DNA from: Emydura subglobosa
Lineage: Eukaryota; Chordata; Testudines; Chelidae
Reading direction: 5' to 3'
Length of the DNA stretch: 64,000 nt
Assembly (NCBI GenBank): GCA_007922225.1
Contig: ML680097.1
Location: 1 to 64,000, forward strand
The translations under genes were made by a program, and so were the position numbers. The notes below the pieces were generated by a model, which did not search any database, was not told where the DNA came from, and saw only the letters and a program-made list of their open reading frames with translations. Of the stretch, positions 47,901 through 57,231 are shown piece by piece; position 1 is the first letter of the stretch, and every line of letters begins with the position of its first letter.

Positions 47901-50900
47901 AGACTGTGAGTGAACACCAGCCCCCCACCCCCACCGACTTGAATGTTCATAAATAAAAGTTTGCATCGTTTCAACACATTTCTTCATTAAATCATATCTT
48001 GCTTGGGAGAGATTTGGAGGGTACTGATGTACATGGTAGGGGGGATTTAAAGCAAAGGCACATAACTTACAGAAACAGAAATCATTACTGCATCTCATTG
48101 CAGAACCTGGTTTTCAATGCCTCCCTAATGCAAAGCGCTATGCGGTTAGCTCTCAGCATATTGCTGGCATCTGGCTGCTCATAAGTGGCAGCCAGTCTTT
48201 CTGCCTTCACAGCCCAACCTTGGGGGAACCTTTCCCCTTTCGCTTCACACACACATTATGAAGAACACAGCATGCAGATATCACTGAGGGGATGTTCTTT
48301 TCACTTATGTCCAGCCTAGTGAGGAAACTTCTCCATCTGCCCAAACGCACATTCAACAACCATTCTGCAACTGCTTAGCCTGTTATTAAAACACTCTTTG
48401 TCACTGTCAAGGTGCCCGGTGTACAACTTCATTAGCCAAGGGAGCAAGGGGTAAGCGGGATCCCTCAGGATCACTATTGGCATTTCAACACCCCCGATGT
48501 TAATTTTTTGATCTGGGAAGAAAGTGCCAGAGAACAGCCCTGAGTTCCGAAATATGTGCGCGTCAAGCACCTTTCCAGATCACCCCACATGGATATCTGT
48601 AAAATAACCCCTGTGATCTATAAGGGCCTGCAGAACCATTGAAAAGTACCCCTTCCGGTTTATGTACTCGGTAGAGAGGTGGGCAGGAGCTAAGATAGGA
48701 ATGTGCATGCCATCAATGGCCCCCCCGCAGTTTGGGAACCCCATCGCAGAAAACCCATACACTATGTCCTGCACATTTCCCAAAGTCACTAGCCTTCATA
48801 GCAGAAATCTATTAATGGCCTTGCACATTTGAATCATAGCAGCTCCAACTGTAGATTTACCGACTTCGAAGTGATTCCCAACCGAGCGGTAACAGTCAGG
48901 GGTTGCGAGCTTCCACAGAGCAATGGCCACTCACTTCTCCACCATCAGAGCTTGTCTCAAACGAGTAGTCATGTGCTTCAGGGATGGGGCCAACTCTGAG
49001 CAAAGTTCAAGGAAAGTGGCCTTTCGCATACGAAAGTTATGCAGCCACTGGTCATCATCCCACAGCTGCATAACGATGCGGTCCCACTAGTCTGTGCTTG
49101 TTTCCTAGGACCAGAACTGGCGCTCCACTGACTGCAGATGACGTGTTACAGCCTGCAGCGATCGGGAATTGTTCCGCTCAATGGCTTGTAGCAGGGCAGC
49201 CTCGGTGGCATTGCGGTTGCCTGTGCCTCAGGTTCTCAGTCTTCTTTGAAAATACTCCATGATAAGCCGAGATGTATTTGTGATGCTCACAATAATAGTG
49301 CAGAGTTGAGCTGGCTCCATGTCTCCACAGCAATGGAGAGCGCGTGGCATAAACAAACGGCGCAAAAATCGGTTTCCTGTTTGTTTGGGGGAAGAAGGGA
49401 GGGGGAAGAAGTGCTGCATCATGGGACGATGAATCTCGTCCCAACAGCCACCGCGGCTAGTCACACTGTGGGATAGCTACCCACAATGCACTGCTTTGAC
49501 TGCCGACACAATCGTGGCGAGTGTGGATGCATGAGCCCGGTGCAAGGAGCGTGGTGTTGGCACGATCCAACGAGTTCTAAAAATCGGCGGGTGAAAGTTG
49601 ACTTTAAGTAAGTCGACTTCACTCTGCAGTGTAGACATACCCTTAGTCTGTTGTGTTGATATGGGTAGGGGTCTTGGGCCTACTGGTGTGGGTTGGAGTC
49701 TTGTGTCAAGTTATCACTGGCACTTGCTCCTGTTGCAACCACCACCATTAAATATATAGAGAGAGCGAGAAAGAACCTTTTATTAAGCACATATACAAAA
49801 AGAAACAGATAAATAAAATTACAATTTAAAAAGTTAAATAAAACTTCCATTTGATAAGTTTCCTTTATTTCCTTTTTAGCTATATAGGGCCAGATCTTCC
49901 ACTAGTGTAGCGCCACTGAATATAGCAGACCTTTCCTGATTTACAACAGATGAGGATTTTGCCCATTATTCCCAGCTGACATCCCACTTGGGTCTTTATA
50001 GAGAGACCCAGAAAGATAGTATCTTACTTGTCTCAATAAACATTTTATCCTCACTCCCAGAGCTCTCTCTCTGCCCTGAGTGGAAAGAAAATTAAGGCCA
50101 AATGTAATATAGCTTCGCTAATTTTCACTAGCAGAGAATCTGGCTATCTAGCTTCATGCCCTTTAATACTATCAGTGAGGGGCGATATTGTGAAAAGCTG
50201 GGCTTCCTTTTCCTGTCACTTACACCATGTGAATGCCATTGATTTCAGTGAATTTCTCCTGATATACACTGATGTATGTGAGAAGAGAATCAGGACCATC
50301 TTTCTTGGCCTCAATGGGAGCTGCAGGTCCTCAATCCCCCTCAGGATTTAGCTCCATTTGTATGATTTCTCACTGTTTCTAGTTTCTACATGAAATTGAT
50401 CATGATTTCAATTTTCATTTGTAATTCTGTATGCTAACAGTTTCTTAAAGGGGAAGCTGCCAAAAGGACAGACCCAGAGTTACTGCTACTTCATTGTCTC
50501 TCCTTTCTGACAGACCTTTCTCCAGATACTACCAGGAGTCCTGGAACAATCTGTATAGTGGGGATGCTGAGAGTTATTGAACAAAACCATAAACCCTATA
50601 TCTGATGGAAACCACTTCAACCCAGGGGGTGTGGCAGCATTCCTAGCATCCCGAGTTCCAGCACCTATGGGTACTGCAGTCCAGTATGTGAAGTCTCCAG
50701 CTACTGCTTTCTGGGCTCACCTCTGGCTTTTCAGTATGGCCTACTAACACTATTAAGAGACCTCTCAGTAGGACATGGCAGCAGAAAGAGGTTCTTGTCC
50801 ATGGGACAGAGTGTGATCAGTCTAAAACAAGAATACGCTAAGAAGTGACGGAAGGAGAAAGAGGGACTGAATGGATAAACAAACATAGAGAAGGAGGAAT

Positions 50901-53143
50901 TAACCCTGACACCCACCCAGAGAATCTTTCCCAGTTCTCAAAATTCTGGGTTTTCAGTTCAGGCCCTGTTTAAAACCTGAGGGGTACCCACCCCTTCAAA
51001 CAATTCAGCTACTCTTAATGACCCAAATGAAATGAACCCCCACATTGGAGTCCAGATAATGCTGCTGAGAAATGCCAAGTCAAAACCAGCTTCATGGCAG
51101 AGACACTCTCTATGGGACTCATTTATTACACGCACAAAAGCTACACAAGGCATTAAGTTTCACTAACCTGAGAACTTACCAGTGCTGCTTGTCCCCTGGG
51201 TGCTCGCTGGTGGTAGAAACCAGAACAGTCCAAGGAGGAAAAACACTTGAGAGAAGATGAACAATACTTGTTTAAAATCTGATATGGCAATAAACAACCT
51301 AGGGAGATATTACTAAATAAAGGCATTTAAGCACCTTTGTATGAGTCTGACTCTAATCTCCGTTATACTGGTGTACTTTGCAATGACTCCATTGGTTTAC
51401 TTTTATTGGCGTTACTCTGGATTTATCCTGGGACTTAGTAGATCAGAATTAGGGTCAGGGCATTGGGCCCCATTACTATGGGGATAATGGAGCTAGGCAC
51501 TGGATTTTCCCGTTCAAGTCTCATCTGCTGATGCTCTCTAGGGGCAGCTAGGAGGCTGAGGTCTGAGTGGCTTCTCGACGCCCTCACCGTGGTGCAGGGT
51601 GTCATGGAATCACAGGGTCTGGTCTATGTCCCAGCCATAACCAATCCCTTTGGAGTGATCCCTGTAGTGTGCTGGGCTCCAAGGCCCTCACACAGTTCCA
51701 CAGGGGCAGACCCATGGCCTCCAAAATTAGGTATTTGGGTGCTAGCAATCCCCGTCATTCTCCGTGGTTTCCTGTAGTAAATCCAGCAGAGCCAGACTCC
51801 AGTGGGAGGCTTGTTTTTTACTCCTTCAGGGCACAATGCTCTCAGTGAGTGTTTGCACTAACACCAGACAGCCTTTTCAAAGCCAGGTAACAATTTATTA
51901 GTCGGCTGGCCTACAGAATCTGAAAGTTCTTGCTTTAGCATAGAGAGGCTCAGGTTAAGACATGCTCCATATTGGCCAATGCCAGGGCTCCCACGAGCCA
52001 TGCTGCTGTAGGAACAAACCTACAGGTTTTCTCTCCCTGTCTCCATTTCTTTTCCTTTAGTCCCAGGTGTTTTTCCTGTGTCTCTGCAAGCTCAGCTCTA
52101 AACCCAGCCTCCTGCCACCTTTCCCCTTTGTTCTCCTGCTCAGAGCCTTTGCTTTGCTGCCCTGAAAGGGGGTGAGAAATCTTCTTCTTTTTGGCTGTTG
52201 GTCACTAGGCGTGAATGTCCCGGCCACTGGGGTTTCCGTTGTCTCTTCCAGACCCTCCATTCACATGTGTAGATTTTATTCCGTTTGTTAATGACTCTGG
52301 TCTCCAACCAGTCTGCTGAGTCAAATACCTCATCCCCTCCCTTTACACTCAATGCATAGAAATGCAAAGGCCATTTCAAATGAGGCATGCACAGGAATCA
52401 TTACCAAAATTTGCACAACCACTACAGAGGGCTTTCCCCCTTTGCACTTGTCATTGTGAATTCTGTCAGATATAAGCTTCTGACACCTGCTCCTCATGGG
52501 ACAGCATGCTCAATGTTAAGCAAGGAAGCAAACACTCCCTAGAGAGGGGCAAGACACACAATAAGTTTGCAGGAGAGCATGCAGCTTGCTTCTATTCAGC
52601 CAACAGCTGCTGCTGCATCTGTTCTCTCTGTCCACCTGTCAATATAATCCTCCCCATACCTACATCCTCTGATGGTCCATCTGCCCAGCCAGCAACAGAC
52701 TGCAGCAGCAAGCCTCTGAACCCAGGTCGACAGACTCAGGCTCATGCTACTGTGCTAAAAGTAGCTGCATAGACAGAGCTTTTAAAGTATGGCTGGACTG
52801 GAGGTCAGGCTCGGAAGCTTAGGGAGGGGGATGAGCCTCAGGTGGTCCAAACCACAACTTAAAGCTATTTTTATCATGACAGTGCAAGCCTGAGTTTCTC
52901 AACACGGGCTTGGTGGATCGCTGCAACAAGCTGAGGAGAGGTAGGACAGGAATCCTCCTAAGTACATGAGGAGGGAACCCTCCTAACTTCCCCTCCCTCA
53001 CAACTCCAAGAAGTTGCCAGCTGGCTACTCCCAGCTTTTCAGGGATAGCAGCTTGCCTGCCACACTCTCCCACACATCATGGCTCTGTCATCACGACCTT
53101 TGTTTTACTTACCTGGAGGAAATGTGAAGCTTTGGTGTCCCAT
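32760..53143 (-). CDS. ADGRE-like: Chimeric adhesion GPCR: IgGFc-binding (FCGBP-type) ectodomain + GAIN/GPS + ADGRE-type 7TM
   Basis: Fifteen exons on the minus strand: 53143-53113, 51278-51180, 44979-43762, 41803-41730, 41194-41093, 40518-40335, 39813-39718, 38777-38581, 37884-37714, 37561-37367, 36646-36411, 35698-35632, 34676-34585, 33233-33065, 32954-32760. All have AG/GT borders and agreeing phases. The total is 3,126 nt, 1,041 residues plus TGA, with no stop. Order by residue: signal peptide about 1-38, IgGFc-binding domain about 44-449, stalk and GAIN about 450-667, GPS 668-724 with C-R-C-Y-H-L-S, 7TM about 730-977, tail to 1041. Helix sequences are closest to ADGRE (EMR/CD97), leukocyte surface receptors that self-cleave at the GPS. 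No EGF module is seen. The ectodomain resembles the N-terminal domain of the mucin-like IgGFc-binding protein. Ligand unknown. The ectodomain could in principle belong to a separate gene, but the phases argue for one. Confidence 0.82.
33065..33233 (-). CDS. Receptor exon 14 (TM6-TM7)
   Basis: 169 bp, phase 2 to 0, acceptor TTTATCCAG, donor GTAATA. Reads [17 protein letters not shown], then [19 protein letters not shown]: the LGCTW and NSLQGxFIF signatures of adhesion GPCRs. Confidence 0.93.
33574..33685 (-). mobile_element. CR1 3' end fragment (antisense), receptor intron 13
   Basis: 'catagactctaaggtcagaagggaccaatatgatcat...gacctcctgcacaacgcag' is nearly identical to the block at 58263. Confidence 0.8.
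34585..34676 (-). CDS. Receptor exon 13 (TM5 and ICL3)
   Basis: 92 bp, phase 0 to 2, acceptor TTTCCACAG, donor GTAGGA. Reads [19 protein letters not shown] then TLKDTR. It is short and was found by phase and homology, not as a long open frame. Confidence 0.82.
35325..35445 (-). repeat. MIR-like SINE fragment (antisense), receptor intron 12
   Basis: Contains 'cagaggtacagagagaggaagctacttccc ... agtcaggaatagaacccag', the reversed MIR core. Confidence 0.5.
35632..35698 (-). CDS. Receptor exon 12 (ECL2, start of TM5)
   Basis: 67 bp, phase 2 to 0, acceptor CCCTTTAG, donor GTGGGT. Reads [16 protein letters not shown], with the CW motif of extracellular loop 2. Confidence 0.9.
36411..36646 (-). CDS. 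Receptor exon 11 (TM3-TM4)
   Basis: 236 bp, phase 0 to 2, acceptor TCCCTAG, donor GTAAGT. Contains [19 protein letters not shown] and [13 protein letters not shown], both family B2 signatures, and the conserved extracellular-side Cys of TM3. Confidence 0.93.
37367..37561 (-). CDS. Receptor exon 10 (TM1-TM2)
   Basis: 195 bp, phase 0-0, acceptor GTTACAG, donor GTCTAT. Encodes [20 protein letters not shown] and, after [11 protein letters not shown], the second helix. Confidence 0.93.
37714..37884 (-). CDS. Receptor exon 9 (GPS autoproteolysis site)
   Basis: 171 bp, phase 0-0, acceptor TTTCCAG, donor GTATCT. Has [14 protein letters not shown] and [13 protein letters not shown]: both tryptophans, the cysteines and the H-L-S cleavage triplet of the GPS are present, so self-cleavage is expected. 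The following S-S-F-A-L-L-M would be the start of the tethered agonist. Confidence 0.93.
38581..38777 (-). CDS. Receptor exon 8 (GAIN subdomain B)
   Basis: 197 bp, phase 1 to 0, acceptor TTTTCACAG, donor GTGCGT. Beta-rich GAIN-B pattern: [12 protein letters not shown], then [16 protein letters not shown] and [10 protein letters not shown]. Confidence 0.88.
38820..38935 (-). repeat. MIR-like SINE fragment (antisense), receptor intron 7
   Basis: Contains 'tgagacaaagaaagagcaagccaggtgcctaaggtcacagcaagtc ... aacccaggagtcctgg'. Confidence 0.5.
38984..39183. mobile_element. MITE of Harbinger type, 200 bp, receptor intron 7
   Basis: Left end CTAAGGGCTGTCTAC and right end (reverse complement) CTAGGGCTTGTCTAC are inverted repeats that resemble the ends of the 45.7-49.6 kb Harbinger element. 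Confidence 0.65.
39718..39813 (-). CDS. Receptor exon 7 (GAIN)
   Basis: 96 bp, phase 1-1, acceptor CTCCCCAG, donor GTACCA. Contains LLITGNCS and [11 protein letters not shown]. Paralogous to the plus-strand block at 25621-25734. Confidence 0.88.
40335..40518 (-). CDS. Receptor exon 6 (GAIN subdomain A)
   Basis: 184 bp, phase 0 to 1, acceptor ATCCCAG, donor GTGAGG. Helical, with [17 protein letters not shown], the standard GAIN-A helix pattern. Confidence 0.85.
41093..41194 (-). CDS. Receptor exon 5 (start of GAIN)
   Basis: 102 bp, phase 0-0, acceptor TTTTTCAG, donor GTCAGA. Has three cysteines in [11 protein letters not shown] and [12 protein letters not shown], as in the GAIN entry of ADGRE proteins. 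Confidence 0.8.
41430..41575 (-). repeat. MIR-like SINE fragment (antisense), receptor intron 4
   Basis: Contains 'ctcccgtgagaaaggaaaggattattatct ... gcacagagattgagcaaattgctcaaagtcacacagtgag'. Confidence 0.6.
41730..41803 (-). CDS. Receptor exon 4 (stalk)
   Basis: 74 bp, phase 1 to 0, acceptor TTGCTAG, donor GTATGT. Encodes a basic, helical linker ([19 protein letters not shown]) between the IgGFc domain and GAIN. Confidence 0.75.
42541..42783. mobile_element. Probable Harbinger-type MITE, receptor intron 3
   Basis: Shares internal blocks with the MITE at 43311-43571 in the other orientation ('tgtagcaccatagtgtagac', 'aaggtcagcctaagttttaggtgtcaacc'). The ends are eroded. Confidence 0.4.
43311..43571. 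mobile_element. Harbinger-type MITE, 261 bp, receptor intron 3
   Basis: Left end TTAGGCCCAGACTATACCTA. The right end reads, reverse complemented, TTAGGCTATGTCTACACTAC. It lies just downstream of the IgGFc exon's donor. Confidence 0.65.
43762..44979 (-). CDS. Receptor exon 3: complete IgGFc-binding domain
   Basis: One 1,218-bp exon, phase 1 at both ends, acceptor TTCCTTGCAG and donor GTGAGT. It encodes about 406 residues: [12 protein letters not shown] at the start, the [18 protein letters not shown] block, the [17 protein letters not shown] block, and [11 protein letters not shown] near the end. These are landmarks of the IgGFc_binding family found at the N-terminus of FCGBP. About ten N-glycosylation sequons (NSS, NYT, NIT, NIS, NVT, NTS, NGT) mark it as extracellular. 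Confidence 0.92.
45428..45670 (-). repeat. MIR/L2-type SINE fragment (antisense), receptor intron 2
   Basis: Contains 'ctcaaagcactttacagacatc', 'ccccatttcactaaaggggaaac' and 'gaacccaggcctcctgactca' in order. Confidence 0.65.
46083..47638 (+). CDS. Harbinger Myb/SANT-like DNA-binding protein, two exons, early stop
   Basis: Exon 1 is 46083-46589 (ATG chosen at [12 protein letters not shown]; the frame is open upstream to 45978), with donor GTGAGG. Exon 2 starts at 47402 after TTCTGTAG, in the same phase. Exon 1 holds the Myb/SANT-like helix-turn-helix domain ([18 protein letters not shown] ... [17 protein letters not shown]) and an acidic linker. In exon 2 an in-frame TGA (47636-47638) falls inside [17 protein letters not shown]; the frame then continues to 47845. 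In these elements the protein helps bring the transposase to the ends and into the nucleus. Here it is truncated at about 247 residues. Confidence 0.75.
48100..49345 (-). pseudogene. Harbinger DDE transposase (HARBI1-like), degenerate
   Basis: Recognisable blocks on the minus strand: helix-turn-helix-like N-terminal part, [14 protein letters not shown] near 48870, [12 protein letters not shown] (first Asp), [16 protein letters not shown] (second Asp) and [13 protein letters not shown] (Glu). Between the first two catalytic blocks a stop replaces the Trp of G-W-SGK near 48580, and further stops lie at about 48790 and in the N-terminal part. All three acidic residues are still present. Confidence 0.85.
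49646..51179. other. Receptor intron 2, left of exon 2; nothing else assigned
   Basis: AT-rich unique sequence. Short open frames at 50731-50916 and 50959-51153 lack known motifs. Confidence 0.5.
51180..51278 (-). CDS. Receptor exon 2 (signal peptide core)
   Basis: 99 bp, phase 1-1, acceptor CATATCAG, donor GTAAGT. Encodes a hydrophobic run ([14 protein letters not shown]) followed by STQGTSST, a good signal peptide and cleavage region. There is no in-frame ATG between the upstream TAA and the hydrophobic run, so an upstream start exon or split codon is required. Confidence 0.75.
51600..52330 (-). mobile_element. Possible LTR or other repeat (antisense), receptor intron 1
   Basis: An AATAAA on the minus strand (rc of 51896-51901 area, 'aatttatt') and a C/T-rich composition suggest a retroviral-type LTR, but neither TATA nor ends were found. 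Confidence 0.25.
53113..53143 (-). CDS. Receptor exon 1 (start codon)
   Basis: ATG at 53143-53141 begins a 31-nt coding part ([10 protein letters not shown] plus one base) ending at a strong donor, CTCCAG followed by GTAAGT. The phase 1 end matches exon 2. The 5' UTR extends to the right; no promoter element was identified. This exon is the least certain of the set because it is short; a split ATG at a second acceptor inside exon 2 (51252) is the alternative. Confidence 0.55.
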
Positions 53144-53340
53144 AGCCACTCAGAACACAAGCTCTTGGATTCTGACCCTTGCCGTTTCCTTCTTAATCAG
53201 AAACAAGACTGAAAGCAAAACTGGCACACACTTGGTCACAGCATCTTCCTCTTTAGTCCCCTTATCTCTTTAGAAAGATCTAGATTTCTAGAAACAGAGT
53301 CTTTGAGATAAATTCACCTCACTGAAGTCAGTAACTTATC

Positions 53341-53465
53341 CCACTAGGGATGGGCTCTTTATTATTTATTATCTTCCCTAGCCCCTGCAGTGTGCTGGGT
53401 GCCCTCACAGGGCAACAGGGAGTCAGACACAGTCCTTACACGGGACAGTTTACACTCTAATGGGA
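53341..53465 (-). repeat. L2/MIR-type 3' end fragment (antisense)
   Basis: Contains 'ttattatttattatcttccctagcccctgcagtgtgctgggtgccctcaca' and 'gtccttacacgggacagtttacactctaa'. Confidence 0.5.
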
Positions 53466-53499
53466 GACCTGACACACCAGGTGAGAGCTATATGTAATT

Positions 53500-56400
53500 G
53501 GAGCTGAAATAAGATGAGCAAACAAGGGTTACAGATGCAGCTTGGAAATAAATGTCTGACTGCAAAGATGGTGTCACCAGGAGGCTTTGGCTTCCTTGAC
53601 CACAGGATGCTGCTCCAGGAAGGACTGCTAAGCAGAGTTGGGGTCCACCTATCTAGGAAGGGGAACAGCATATCTGGATACAGATTGGCTAACCTAGTGA
53701 GAAGGGCTTTAAACTAGGTTTGATGGTGGCAAGTGACAAAAACCCACAGGTAAGTCAAAGACATGGAGACCTGGGAGAAGGGCCAGAATCTGGGGGGGAG
53801 AAGGGACTGTTGTAGCAGGGACAAGGGAAAGACAAGAGAAAACATAGGAGGGAAACCAAATCAGTATCTTAGATATCTGTATACTAATGCAAGAAGAATG
53901 GAGAATAAGCAGGAAAAACTTGAAATGCTAGTTAATAAATACAACTATGACATAGTTGGCATCACAACTTGGTGGGATAATACGTATGACTGGAATATTG
54001 GTACAGAAGGGAGGAGCCATTGCCTTGTACACTTGGTCTGAGGTTGAAATGGAAATAGGAGACAGATTTGTTGAAAGTCTCTGGGTAAAGATAAAAGGGG
54101 TAAAAAACCAAAGGTGATATCATCGTAGAGGTCTTCTGCAAGCCATCTAACCAGGAAGAAGAGGTGGATGAGGCTTTTTTTAAACAACAAACAAAATCAA
54201 CCAAAGCACAGGAGTTGGTGGTATTGGGGGACTTCAATTACCCAGACATCTGTTGGGAAAATAATACAGCAGGGCACAGATTATCCAAGACGTTCTTGAA
54301 ATGTATTGGAGACAATTTTTTATTTCAGAAAGTGGAGAAAGCTACTAAGGGAGAGTCTGTTCTAGCTTTGATTTTGACAAATGGGGAGAAACTAGTTAAG
54401 AATTTGAAAGTGGAAGGCAGCTTAATGGAAGGCAGTTCATGATATTAAGGCATGGTAGGAGGGAAAACAGCACAATAAAGATAATGAATTTCAAGGCAGA
54501 CTTTAGCAAACTCAGGGAGTTGGTAGGTAAGATCCTAAAGGGAAGCAAGTCTAAAGGGAAAAACAGTTCAAGAGAACTGGCAGTTTTTCAAAGAGACATT
54601 ATTAAGGGCACAACAGTAAACTATCTCATTGTGTAGAAAAGATAGAGCGTATGGCAAGAGACAATCCTGGCTTAACTAGGAGATCTTCAACGATCTGAAA
54701 TTCAAAAAAGAGTCCTACAAAAAGTAGAAACTAGGTCGAAGTACAGAAGATGAATGTAAACAAAGAACAGAAATATGTAGGGGCAAAATTAGAAAGGCCA
54801 AGGCACAAAACAAGATTAAATTAGCTAAAGACATAAAGGATAACAAGAAAACATTTTACAATTCCATAAGCAAGAGGAAGACCAAGGACAAGATATGCTT
54901 GTTACTCAGTGAAGAAGGAAAAACAATAATAGAAAATGTGGAAATAGCAGAAGTGCTAAATGACTTCTTTGTTTCAGTTTTCATCAAAAAGATTAGTAGT
55001 GATTGGATGTCTAACATGGTAAATGCCAATGAAAATGAGGTAAGATCAGAGGCTAAAATAGGGAAAGAACAAATTAAAAATTACTTAGACAAGTTAGACA
55101 TCTTCAAGTCCCCAGGACCTCATGAAACACATCCTAGAATACTCAAGGAGCTGACAAATCTGATATCTGAGCCATTAGCAATTATCTTGATAAAGTCATG
55201 GAAGAAGGGAGAGATTCCAGAGGACTGGAAAAGGGCAAATATAGTACCAATCTATAAAAAGGGAAATAAGGACAACCTGGGGAATTATAGACCAGTCAGA
55301 TTAAACTTCAGTATCCAGAAAGATAATGTAGCAAATAATTAAGCAATCAATTTAAACACACCTAGAAGAAAACAAGGTGATAAGTAACAGTCACCATGGA
55401 TTTGTCAAGAACAAATCATGTCAAACCAACCTAATAGATTTTTTGACAGGGTAACAAGCCTTGAGGATGGGGGAAGTCGTAGATGTGGTGTATCTTGACT
55501 TTAGTAAGGCTTTCGATACTCTCTCACATCACTTTCTCATAAACAAATTAGGGCAGCGGTTCCCAAACTTTACCACATTGCGTACCGCCAACATAAAACG
55601 CCACCATCTGTAGCACCACCAATTTTTGTGGGGTGGGGCTGGCGCTGGACCGGCTCCTGGCCAGCCGCTGTGTGTGTGTCCAGAGGGGTGGGGGCAGAAT
55701 GGCCGGGCCGTCCTGGGCACTGTGGCCACTGCGCTCTGCCCCTGCATGCCGAGCACCACTGGAGGCTCCATGGCCAGCCCCCCAGCAGCAGGTGGATGTG
55801 TATCATTGGGAGGTGGCCTGCGTACCACCAGTGGTACATGTACCACACTTTGGGAACAACTGAATTAGGGAAACACAGCCTAGATGGAGCTACTATAAGG
55901 TGGATATATAATTGGTTGGAAAACCATTCCCAGAGAGTAGTTATCAGTGGTTCACAGTCAAGCTGAAAGGGCATATTGAGTGAGTCTTGCAGGGATCAGT
56001 TCTGAGTCTGGTTCTGATCAGTATCTTCATCAATGATTTAGATAACTGCATAGAGAGTACACTTATAAAGTTTGCAGATGATACCATGCTGGGAAGGGTT
56101 GTGAGTGCTATGGAGAATAGGATTAAAATTCAAAATTATCTGGACAAACTGGAGAAATGGTTTGATGTAAACAGGATGGAATTCAATAAGAACAAATGCA
56201 AAGTACTCCATTTAGGAAGGAAAAATCAGTTGCACACATACAAAATGCAAAATGACTGCCTAGGAAGGAGTAGTGCAGAAAGAGATCCGGGGGTCATAGT
56301 GGATCACAAGTTAAATATGAGTGAACAGTGTAACACTGTTGCAAAAAAAGCAAACATCATTCTGGGATATATTAGCAGGCGTGTTGTAAGCAAGACACAA

Positions 56401-57110
56401 GAAGTAATTCTTCTGCTCTACTCCGTGCTAATTAGGCCTCAACTGGAGTATTGTGTCCAGTTCTGGGCGTCACATTTCAGGAAAGATGTGGACAAATTGG
56501 AGAAAATCCAGAGAAGAGCAACAAAAATGATTCAAGGTCTATAAAATATGACCTATGAGGGAAGATTGAAAAAAATTGGGTTTCTGTAGTCTGGAGAAGA
56601 GAAGACAGAGAGAAGACATGATAACAGTTTTCAAGACAGGGGATGGATCACTTGATGATTACCTGTTCTGTTCATTCCCTCAGAAGCACCTGGCACTTGC
56701 CACTGTTGGAAGACAGGATACTGGGCTAAATGGACCATTGGTCTGACTCAGTATGGCCATTCTTATGCACTTAAGCACATAAAAGGTTGTTACAAGGAGG
56801 AGTGAGAAAAATTGTTCTTCTTAACTTCTGAGGATAGGACAAGAAGCAATGGGCTTAAATTGCAGCAATGGTGGTTTAGGTTAGACATTAGGAAAGAATT
56901 CCTAACTGTCAGGATAGGTAAGCACTGGAATAAATTGCCTAGAAAGGTTATAGAATCTCTATCATTGAAGATTTTTAAGAGCAGGTTAGACAAACATATG
57001 TCAGGGATGGTCTAAATAATACTTAGTCCTGCCATGAGTGCAGGGGACTGGACTAGAAGACCTCTCAAAGTCCCTTTCAGTCCTACAATTCTATGATTCT
57101 ATGAAAAATA
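53500..57110 (+). mobile_element. CR1 LINE, long copy with endonuclease and RT, broken
   Basis: Starts with a CR1 5' block ('gtcaccaggaggctttggcttcc'). Endonuclease pieces: YLYTNARRMENKQEKLEML (53870) and [14 protein letters not shown] (54220). Reverse transcriptase: [16 protein letters not shown] and [15 protein letters not shown] (54899-55342), then VYLDFSKAFDT near 55490, interrupted by a hAT MITE, then INDLDNCIEST with an intact FADD (55987-56544). Stops and frameshifts break it. A foreign CR1 3' tail occupies about 56640-56780. Confidence 0.88.
55554..55862. mobile_element. hAT MITE, 309 bp, inside the CR1
   Basis: Ends CAGCGGTTCCCAAACTTTACCAC and (reversed) CAGTTGTTCCCAAAGTGTGGTAC. Perfect 8-bp target duplication AATTAGGG at 55546-55553 and 55863-55870. 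CR1 sequence resumes exactly after it. Confidence 0.92.
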
Positions 57111-57231
57111 AGATCAGATAGTTACTTAGCTGTAACTCATCCCTTGTTCCACAATGTCTACACTTCCTCCCCAGCTCTTTCAACACCCTCCTCCCCCCAT
57201 CACCACTTCCTCACCAGCTCTTTCAACTGGG

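Larger units (their letters stand above)
45692..49645. mobile_element. PIF/Harbinger DNA transposon, about 3.95 kb, with both genes
   Basis: Ends are inverted around GTCTACACT (left 45703-45711; right end reversed GGGTATGTCTACACTGCAG). Subterminal GTCGAC motifs lie at both ends. It carries a plus-strand Myb/SANT gene and a minus-strand DDE transposase, the normal two-gene layout of the superfamily. It sits in receptor intron 2. The transposase has several stops, so it cannot move on its own. Confidence 0.85.
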
